Below the pieces are notes generated by a model. The model ran no database searches. It saw only the letters and a list, made by a program, of their open reading frames with translations, and was not told where the DNA came from. This document shows, one piece after another, positions 58,801 to 64,000 of a stretch of DNA of 64,000 nt. Location: positions 1,612,001 through 1,676,000 of the forward strand of contig CAWDHQ010000001.1 in the NCBI GenBank assembly GCA_963802215.1, read 5' to 3'. The stretch is from SHZI01 sp963802215. Its GTDB lineage: Bacteria; Pseudomonadota; Gammaproteobacteria; Steroidobacterales; GCA-2729495. Both the position numbers and the translations under genes were made by a program. Each line of letters begins with the position of its first letter. Within the stretch, counting starts at the first letter, position 1.

Positions 58801-59420
58801 GAACTGCAGTGACCTCGGTTCAGCCGGTCGGACGTGACAACAATGTCCTCACTGACATCCTCCGACGCTGGTTTGGCGCCCAGGCCGACGAACGCGGTAG
58901 TGGGCTCGTCGTTGAGTTTGTCCGGGATGGCAGCCGATACGTCCTCGCGCCCACGAGGGGTGCCATCCCCAATGACCCCCGACAGTGGTCCAGCTACCTT
59001 CGGGCAGATGTTCCGAAGCTCTTTGGCTTCGAGTTCAAGGGCTTCGAGTCCCAGTCCGGGGTCGTGGAGAGAGAGAGGCTCATCTTGTTGTTTGTCACGT
59101 TGGACAAGTCTGGGAAGCCCACTGAACACAAATATGACGATGCCTTTCTGTCCGCGTCAGAATTCCGCTGGCAGAGTCAAAACCGAACGAAGCGGGACAG
59201 CGACGCCGGGAGGCGGCTCGAACAACATGATGAAAGGGGCATTGGCGTCCATCTGTTTGTGCGGCCAGTCGCCAAGATCAGGGGGGAAACGCAGCCATTC
59301 TTCTATTGCGGACCGCTGCACTTTGAACGTTGGGAGAATGACAACCCCATCACTGTTTGGTGGAGACTTGAAGAACCGGTCCCTGAGCGACACCTCCCTT
59401 TATTGCGAGTCCCAGCTTAA
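55878..59420 (+). CDS. HIT-PLD-SF2 helicase-DUF3427 fusion protein
   Basis: This 1180-residue protein starts at ATG 55878 (MTQSQCPFCHPRHDS). Its domains in order: a HIT nucleotide hydrolase (residues ~5-110, histidine triad HLHLHV at 95-100); a PLD-like nuclease (~155-300, H237 and K239 in 'FHPKTYIVRHGAGGTAFVGSS'); and an SF2 helicase (Walker A ATGLGKT at 361-367, DEFHH at 450-454, 'LLGLTATPERTDG', helicase C 'FAVDMFNEGVDLPQVDTV' and 'LQQFGRGLRW'). A long C-terminal region resembling DUF3427 follows. The combination suggests a self-contained nucleic-acid processing or defence enzyme. The HIT domain at the front is an unusual addition. Confidence 0.87.
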   Translation: MTQSQCPFCHPRHDSVIFSDDQVIGLWDNFPASPGHALLVPRLHVPDWFSATGELQAALTRAIQIAKAEIEKTHRPDGYNIGLNVGAAAGQTVFHLHLHVIPRYAGDVADPRGGVRHAIPHKANYLRAEDSPPPPYLSQLPHGRAVVTGGAEDPLLPHLIAHLNHATAVDIAVAFTMNSGAGILAPYLEDVLARGGRVRFLTGDYLGVSDPDALLRLMDLPGDLQLRVFESAGTSFHPKTYIVRHGAGGTAFVGSSNLSRTALKEGVEWNYRVIPARDHTGFGDVMDGFEKLFVHPNVQPLDATWVEGYRRRRAPLPTFPAGVAPELPPAVPLPHEVQREALFALQEIRAQGGSAGLVVLATGLGKTWLSAFDSQGPDFNRILFVAHREEILGQAMKTFRTIRPSAVLGLYTGTDKTPGADVLFASIQTLSRTTHLERFDPQQFDYIIVDEFHHAAARTYRRLIEYFQPKFLLGLTATPERTDGGDLLALCGETVIYRCDMADGIRRGLLSPFAYFGVPDHVDYEHITWRGHRFDEEELTRAWATQVRAENILEQFRQRAGTRTLGFCVSQRHADFMASYFRDHGLRAVAVHAGPQSAPRAHSLDQLNNGELDILFAVDMFNEGVDLPQVDTVMMLRPTESQILWLQQFGRGLRWQAGKQLIVIDYIGNHRSFLLKPRTLLQLGSDPAEISRALASLASGNYELPPGCSVTYDLEAKNILLALLQSSPPGERLRAYYLEFRDTHGVRPTALEAFHDGYDPRSVRPAHASWLSFVRTMGDLSDAQIALYERLSSFFAEFDKTPMSKSYKMIVLLAMLAENALPGAISIEVLMRRFVEIARRYAQVRTEVGADLADAVALRTLLEKNPIEAWTKGQGMGGTSYFTYDKNSFSTTFSVPPEHREAAHDLLREVIEWRLADYLRRAALTKGADRIVCRVGFTDGQPALLLPPRNRTAGIPEGWVDIEVDGSPHLATFERTAVTSVQPVGRDNNVLTDILRRWFGAQADERGSGLVVEFVRDGSRYVLAPTRGAIPNDPRQWSSYLRADVPKLFGFEFKGFESQSGVVERERLILLFVTLDKSGKPTEHKYDDAFLSASEFRWQSQNRTKRDSDAGRRLEQHDERGIGVHLFVRPVAKIRGETQPFFYCGPLHFERWENDNPITVWWRLEEPVPERHLPLLRVPA

Positions 59421-59566
59421 GAAAGTGCCGACAGCCATCACTGACTTCAGCTCCTGGCATCCGCTCGCACCCCTGCAATTAGCCGAGGAGCGTCCATCGG
59501 GGACCCCTCAACAACCCTAGGAACTCTCGGTCCGATTGACCACAACTTGGGGTCTCAGGTCATAGT

Positions 59567-60127
59567 TCACAGCGCGTCATCTTCATCGGTAGCCAACTCG
59601 GCGTCTGACGCACCTTTGTTATCAAATTGATACCTCACGACGATTGATCCGCTTTCGATATCGCTTGCGATGGGGATCAATGTTATTGACTCAAGTGAGT
59701 CTGGCAGACTAGAGCCACCTTCTGTCGACCATTGTGTCATCAGCACGCGCTCGCCGCTGACTAACGATTGCATCCAGTCTCGCGGCGCCTCCCAGATACT
59801 ATCGTCCAGCAAGAAATCGGATCGGTCACCCTCACCATACGCGGCTGATAGCTTTGCTTCGAGTGAGTCAAACGTCGATCTCAACTCTTCACCGTACGCA
59901 TTCGTCTTGGTAGTAGTGCCCATAGCACTAATCGATGACAGTCCGCTTTGAGGCGTAATCTGCAATACATAACTTTCAAATGCTGAGTGTGGTTTCGGCA
60001 CTGCGGCTACCGAGTATTTCCCGGGTGCGATCTGATGGGTTTGGCCCTCTAGATCATTGAGTGTCATACCTCGCCAAAGGCCAAATGGACCCTTTCTATT
60101 CACTTCTTCACTTCCTTTATGACTCAC
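59567..60127 (-). CDS. Conserved-looking small protein, unknown function
   Basis: This 186-residue acidic protein starts at ATG 60127 ('MSHKGSEEVNRKGPFGLWRG', then MTLNDLEG). 'GLWRGMTLNDLEG' resembles the start of stress or lipoprotein-like proteins that use the G-M-T-L-x-E motif. The middle ('AKLSAAYGEGDRSDFLLDDS') and the end ('YQFDNKGASDAELATDEDD') have no recognised domain, and there is no signal peptide or membrane segment. The base composition is clearly AT-richer than its neighbours, which suggests recent acquisition. Confidence 0.6.
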   Translation of the reverse strand: MSHKGSEEVNRKGPFGLWRGMTLNDLEGQTHQIAPGKYSVAAVPKPHSAFESYVLQITPQSGLSSISAMGTTTKTNAYGEELRSTFDSLEAKLSAAYGEGDRSDFLLDDSIWEAPRDWMQSLVSGERVLMTQWSTEGGSSLPDSLESITLIPIASDIESGSIVVRYQFDNKGASDAELATDEDDAL

Positions 60128-60240
60128 TAGGTACGTCCTTCATGGCGCCACCGGCACCAACTTAACCTTGCGCACACAAGACCCACGCACTTACCGTAGT
60201 CCGATTGCAAGTCTAGGCATTACCCCCGATCCGCGTGTCG

Positions 60241-60370
60241 TCACCCCCAATCCGGATCCCGTTCGATCGTTCCCTCAAACTCACCCTTCGCGTCATAGGT
60301 CCGCCAGGTGTCGTCGTCTTGTCGATCGGCATAGCCTTTGTAGCGGCCGTTCTTGTCGTAGAACCGAAGG
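60241..60370 (-). pseudogene. Truncated paralogue of the YD-repeat exported protein
   Basis: The minus strand reads 'LRFYDKNGRYKGYADRQDDD', then 'TWRTYDAKGEFEGTIERDPDWG' and a stop at 60241. This is the C-terminal half of the protein at 54675. The N-terminal half is missing, and the coding homology ends exactly where the 24-bp motif (60371-60394) begins. Confidence 0.85.
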
Positions 60371-60394
60371 TGGAGTTAACCCGCTTCCATGGAC
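60371..60394. repeat. 24-bp dispersed motif, copy 2, at a gene breakpoint
   Basis: The bases begin tggagttaacccg and match 51864-51887 with three mismatches. The copy abuts the breakpoint of the YD-repeat pseudogene, as would the end of an insertion sequence. Confidence 0.5.
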
Positions 60395-60419
60395 ACTATG
60401 GCGCACACGCTCGAACAAC

Positions 60420-63400
60420 TTAGGCAACGCGCACCGCGCCACCAGCGACCGGCAAGACCAGCCACGATTCCCTGACAGTGCGCCCCGTCGCCAGACTAAC
60501 CGCTTCCGCGTACGCTGCCAGTTGACCCCCATACTCAGTGGCCAGCTCGGCCCACCGGCTGCTGGGCAACGGGCTCGCTTTGTAGTCCACCAGCACCCAC
60601 CCGTCTGGAGTCTCGATCAGCAGATCAATCCGGCCAAGCAGAACCTGCTCATTGGGCATCACCGCCTCAATGGGAACTTCCGCCAGTCGGCGACAGTCTG
60701 GCCAGCGGGCCCGCAGCCAGTCATCTACCACCGCCACTTGCTGAACCAGTGCGGACACCGGCAGAGCGCCCTCGAGCCCAAACGCAGCCAACAGACGTTC
60801 CGCGCGCATGTCATCCAGCGGGGTTGCAGGGTCGCTGAACGCAGCTGCCAGGCAAGCGTGGAGAGCGTTTCCAATGGCCACGGAGTCGGTACCCGCTCTT
60901 AGTGGGATACGCTTGCCGAGTGTCACCTGCTCGGCAACAGCGCAGGGTAGGGGCGGGGCAGCAGAAGCCAGCTGGATGGCGGGTAGACGGGTAACGCGGT
61001 CCTCGGGCGGCCTGAACCAGCACAAGACCTGGTCAGTGGCAGCGGGGGCCAAGATTTCGTCCGGCGGCGCAAACTCCCGATGCTGGCACGGCACTCGACC
61101 GCCGTCGGGCAATTCCAGCGACGTGCCCGGCACCTCCGGCGTGAGCCACGGTGCGCCAAGCGCATCCACCCAGTCTCCCGACCGGTTCTTGGTGGGGAAC
61201 GCCAGTACCAAACAGTCCCGGGCGCGGGTCATGCTCACATAGAGCAGGCGCTTCGCCTCCTCCACCGCCTGTCGTCGCGCTTCCTCACCCACCGGCTGTG
61301 CGGCGATGGTGTCGGCCAGATCCACCTTCTCTTGCTTACCGAAAGGCCACGGCCAGTAGCGAATCCAGCGCCCGCGCAGCGGGGCAGCAACATCCAGTGT
61401 GGTCTCCGACCGGGCCTGAACAGACCACAACCGGTCCTTGATATCCTTTTCCAGGTCCATGAGGATGACGATGGGCCACTCGAGCCCCTTGGCGGCATGG
61501 TGAGTCATCACTTTGACCGCGGCCACCGGGGGCTCGGCCAGCAGATCGAGTTTGTCTTTGGCCTGTTCCTCGAGCCAGAGGATGAGGCCGGACACAGTGG
61601 CGGGCTCCGCCCGGGCCTGGGCGACGTCCTCGTAGGCGCGTGCCATCCCCAGCACCGCCTGCAAGTTGGCCAAGCGGACGCGCCCGACCAGTTCGTCGGT
61701 GCTCCAGCGAAGGATGCGCCCGGCGAGGTCGCCGTGGGTGATGACCAGTTCCAAGGCTGCCGATGGAGACAATAGTGGCAGCTGATTCCGGAGTGTGGCG
61801 AGCCGCTCGACCAATGGATGGCTGTGGTCCCCCGCTTCCAGCCACCGCGAGCTTTGGCCCTCCGCCGCGAGGTATCGCAGCCGGTCAGTCAGCCAGACCT
61901 CAGGCTCCGTGGAGTCCGCCAGCGACACGATCTCGGCGGTGGCGAGCGTGTCCCGCGGGTCATTGAGACGACGTAAACAGGCGATCGCCAGCACGGCCTC
62001 TGGAGTGCCCAACAAGCCGGCCTGCTGGGTGGCCCAGGGAACTCGCGCGGCCCGCAAGGCGGCGGCGATCGCCTGCACGCTGTCGTTGCTGCGGGCAAGG
62101 ATGGCGATGTCGCCAAAGTTGGCCGGCCGCGGGGTCTTAGTGGTGCGGTCAATAACCTGGTAACCCGCCGCGATCCAGGTGCGGATCCCGGCGGCCAGCG
62201 CGGCGAAGCGCTGGCCCAAGTTCTTGCCACCCAGCGACCAGGTCTGGAAGGGCACGTCGGCGACCGCCTCCTCGCGCACGGGCGTGAGGGCCACCTCCTC
62301 GGGTGTCCGCTGCGCCCCAAAGGCCGGCACAAAGGCAGCATTCACCAGTGCCACCAGCGCCGGGCGTGAACGGTGAGACTGCGGCAGGATCTCCTTGGTA
62401 CCGCCCAGGGACGGCAGTGCATCGATCACCGCCCTCATCAGCTCAGCATCACTGCCCCGAAAACCATAGATGGCCTGCTTGATGTCGCCGACCCAGACCG
62501 TTTCCCGAGCGATACGGGATAAGCGCACGAACAGTTCGAGTTGGATCGGGCTCGTGTCCTGAAACTCATCCACCATCAAGAGGTCCAGCTCCTCAGACAG
62601 TGCCTGGACCACCGCCGGCTGATCCAGGAGTCCCAGGAATAAACGCTCCTGGTCCACGAAATCCAGCACGCCCAGTTCGCGCTTGCGCTGGGCGTAGGCC
62701 TCTAAGGCCCGCGCGGCGAATTCAAAGAGCAGGACCAGGTAGCGAGAGATGTCGGCATGCAGGCGGGGGTGGCTCGCGTATTGCCCCGCCACATCCGCGA
62801 CCGCCTGGGCGATGTCCTGCAGCCCCTTCTCGGGTTGGGTCTTGGCAAGCTTGACCCAGTCCGACCAGGCCGCTGACCCATCGCGGACCCGCCGCCCGGT
62901 GTAGCGGACGAGGTCCAGGTAGGTCGCCGTGTTCTTCTTGCCGGTGTGGCCCGCCTGCAGACCCGGCAGTGCTGCGTCGATCACCTTGATCAGGTCCTGA
63001 TCAAAGTCGCGCTTCGCGGGCTTGGGAAAGTGACCCAGCAGGTCCCGAGCATTCCGAGAGCCGCCATCGGCCAGGTCTGACGCTGCCACGTTATTGGCGC
63101 GGGCCGCGTTCATCACGGCCTGGAGATCTGCCTGCCAGCTCTCGATTCCCAGCCGCTCACCGAGTCCCACCAGCTCACGGATCACGTCCCCGGCAGAAAC
63201 GGCATCAATGGCCTCGGCCACCAGTGCGGCGGCCTGGTTCTCATCGAGCACGCGCTGTTCGGGTGCCAAGCCCGCTTCGAAGGTGAATCGCTCCACCAGG
63301 GCTCCACACACGGCATTCACCGTCCCGATGCGCGCCTGTCCCATGGCGGTGGCCAGGCCAAACGCCCCCTCGCGCAACAGATCACTGCGGACGCGCTCGC

Positions 63401-63548
63401 GCAGCTCCGTTGCCGCCTTGCGCGTGAAGGTGGTGGCGATGACCCCACCGGGCCGGGCCTGACCGGTGGTTAACGCCGCATGGAGCAGCCGAGTCAGACG
63501 GTAGGTCTTCCCGCTGCCGGCGCCGGCACTGACGAAGCGTACGGCCAT
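60420..63548 (-). CDS. AddA-like UvrD-family helicase with C-terminal PD-(D/E)XK nuclease
   Basis: This 1042-residue SF1 helicase has Walker A 'VSAGAGSGKTYRL' (residues 7-15), motif Ia 'GVIATTFTRKAATELRERV', Walker B 'LLMVDEFQDTSPIQLEL', motif IV/V 'KVMTHHAAKGLEWPIVILMD' and motif VI 'LLYVSMTRARDCLVL'. A RecB-like nuclease closes the protein: 'GRIDLLIETPDGWVLVDYKA' (D...DYK) and 'YGGQLAAYAEAV'. The layout is that of AddA/RecB-type exonuclease helicases that process DNA ends. The start of the gene follows the stop of the partner gene by 3 bp, so they form one unit. Confidence 0.92.
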   Translation of the reverse strand: MAVRFVSAGAGSGKTYRLTRLLHAALTTGQARPGGVIATTFTRKAATELRERVRSDLLREGAFGLATAMGQARIGTVNAVCGALVERFTFEAGLAPEQRVLDENQAAALVAEAIDAVSAGDVIRELVGLGERLGIESWQADLQAVMNAARANNVAASDLADGGSRNARDLLGHFPKPAKRDFDQDLIKVIDAALPGLQAGHTGKKNTATYLDLVRYTGRRVRDGSAAWSDWVKLAKTQPEKGLQDIAQAVADVAGQYASHPRLHADISRYLVLLFEFAARALEAYAQRKRELGVLDFVDQERLFLGLLDQPAVVQALSEELDLLMVDEFQDTSPIQLELFVRLSRIARETVWVGDIKQAIYGFRGSDAELMRAVIDALPSLGGTKEILPQSHRSRPALVALVNAAFVPAFGAQRTPEEVALTPVREEAVADVPFQTWSLGGKNLGQRFAALAAGIRTWIAAGYQVIDRTTKTPRPANFGDIAILARSNDSVQAIAAALRAARVPWATQQAGLLGTPEAVLAIACLRRLNDPRDTLATAEIVSLADSTEPEVWLTDRLRYLAAEGQSSRWLEAGDHSHPLVERLATLRNQLPLLSPSAALELVITHGDLAGRILRWSTDELVGRVRLANLQAVLGMARAYEDVAQARAEPATVSGLILWLEEQAKDKLDLLAEPPVAAVKVMTHHAAKGLEWPIVILMDLEKDIKDRLWSVQARSETTLDVAAPLRGRWIRYWPWPFGKQEKVDLADTIAAQPVGEEARRQAVEEAKRLLYVSMTRARDCLVLAFPTKNRSGDWVDALGAPWLTPEVPGTSLELPDGGRVPCQHREFAPPDEILAPAATDQVLCWFRPPEDRVTRLPAIQLASAAPPLPCAVAEQVTLGKRIPLRAGTDSVAIGNALHACLAAAFSDPATPLDDMRAERLLAAFGLEGALPVSALVQQVAVVDDWLRARWPDCRRLAEVPIEAVMPNEQVLLGRIDLLIETPDGWVLVDYKASPLPSSRWAELATEYGGQLAAYAEAVSLATGRTVRESWLVLPVAGGAVRVA

Positions 63549-63551
63549 GAT

Positions 63552-64000
63552 TCAATCCGACCAGCCCGTGAGAGCCTGGAAATCGTCAAAGCCACTGGGC
63601 TCCGGCAAAAAGGCGTGGTCGGGCGGTGTGGACTCGTCCGTGGCTTCCACATCCTTGAGCACGAGCTCAATGCGTCCACGATCCAGCTGCGCCCGCCGCC
63701 ATGCCCAAGCGGCCTGGCACTGCTGCCACAGGACGGGTGTGGTCTTGGCGTCCCCGCCCTTGACCACGAGGCCCTCCGGGAAGAATGCATTGTCGAGCGT
63801 CAGCAGCCGGGCCGACTCCAGGATGAAGAAGGCGACCTGCGGCCAGGCACCCGTCGACTGGTGGAGCATCTCGGCATAGACAGCCAGCTGCAGGTGCCGC
63901 CCATCCGTGAGTTGTTCCTGCCGGTAGCTGCCGCCACTCCACTTAATGTCCACGATGGCCCAGTGGCCAGATCGGTTGCGCACTACCAGGTCGGCACTGC
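63552..64000 (-). CDS. PD-(D/E)XK nuclease protein, AddB-like partner (partial, N-terminus outside window)
   Basis: The frame runs into the window edge. Its visible C-terminus reads 'ADLVVRNRSGHWAIVDIKWS' and 'QLTDGRHLQLAVYAEMLHQS', the nuclease core (G-x-A-D-L, D-I-K, then Q/Y) of the PD-(D/E)XK family, similar to AddB and to Cas4-like nucleases. It is followed 3 bp later by the helicase-nuclease gene. An AddAB-like pair is the simplest reading; a defence-type variant is also possible. Start and full architecture are unknown. Confidence 0.8.
   Translation of the reverse strand, partial: SADLVVRNRSGHWAIVDIKWSGGSYRQEQLTDGRHLQLAVYAEMLHQSTGAWPQVAFFILESARLLTLDNAFFPEGLVVKGGDAKTTPVLWQQCQAAWAWRRAQLDRGRIELVLKDVEATDESTPPDHAFLPEPSGFDDFQALTGWSD

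Noticed and set aside
1..64000. tRNA, rRNA, integrase or intact transposase genes
   Set aside because: I looked for cloverleaf-like sequences, conserved rRNA blocks and DDE or tyrosine recombinase motifs and found none. Remnants of mobile elements are inferred only from short repeats.

Overview
This window is GC-rich, densely packed proteobacterial chromosome, most likely gammaproteobacterial. The signs are a TonB-dependent receptor with its usual periplasmic and outer-membrane companions, an OmpA-like lipoprotein, short Rho-independent hairpins, and REP-type palindromes of the kind common in pseudomonads and xanthomonads. I saw no rRNA, tRNA, intact transposase, prophage or CRISPR array. The genus cannot be fixed from sequence alone.

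Layout. 0-6 kb: a truncated TolB-like propeller, a secreted repeat protein, a divergent LysR/GST pair, a flavin/PNPOx-fold protein and a TrpB2-type tryptophan synthase beta chain. 6-14 kb: a tightly coupled minus-strand run (CBS protein, cytochrome c/FG-GAP lipoprotein, SDR, MFS, nitrilase-family hydrolase, TonB receptor) that looks like an uptake and catabolic operon. 14.5-19.7 kb: a four-gene plus-strand proteolysis cassette (M48 peptidase with a TerB-like tail, small acidic protein, soluble FtsH-like AAA+ protease, YiiX-like papain-fold enzyme), followed by a convergent PLD protein. 21.5-24.7 kb: secreted protein, bitopic membrane protein and trypsin-like protease. 24.7-31.3 kb: alpha/beta hydrolases, ChrA, an NmrA-type reductase, a small coiled-coil protein, and a PLC/S1-P1-like protein with a C-terminal barrel-like region.

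31.3-36.3 kb: a molybdenum enzyme operon closely resembling pyrogallol-phloroglucinol transhydroxylase (or resorcinol hydroxylase). The large subunit carries an extra N-terminal SCP2-like domain, a polytopic membrane protein follows the small subunit, and a frameshifted relic of a second small subunit lies downstream. 36.4-44 kb: a second coiled-coil paralogue expanded by 33-bp repeats, a PIN protein, VOC proteins, an exported KatG, lipoproteins, a frameshifted ORF6N gene and a fatty acid hydroxylase/sterol desaturase-type protein.

44.2-64 kb is an accessory, defence-rich region with many scars. It holds a toxin-antitoxin remnant, an AbiEi/AbiEii pair with a visible operator, a second antitoxin-like gene with a decayed nucleotidyltransferase partner, three overlapping lipoproteins flanked by 51-bp direct repeats, an HTH-type island protein, a SIR2-domain protein, a large protein ending in a Schlafen/AlbA_2 domain, a HEPN-like protein, a HIT-PLD-SF2 helicase-DUF3427 fusion, and an AddA-like helicase-nuclease paired with a second PD-(D/E)XK protein cut by the window edge. 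The SIR2, Schlafen and 59.6-kb genes are visibly more AT-rich than the rest, which suggests transfer. The best candidates for undescribed systems are the SIR2/Schlafen/HEPN/HIT-helicase cluster, the M48-FtsH-papain cassette and the SCP2-fused transhydroxylase operon.
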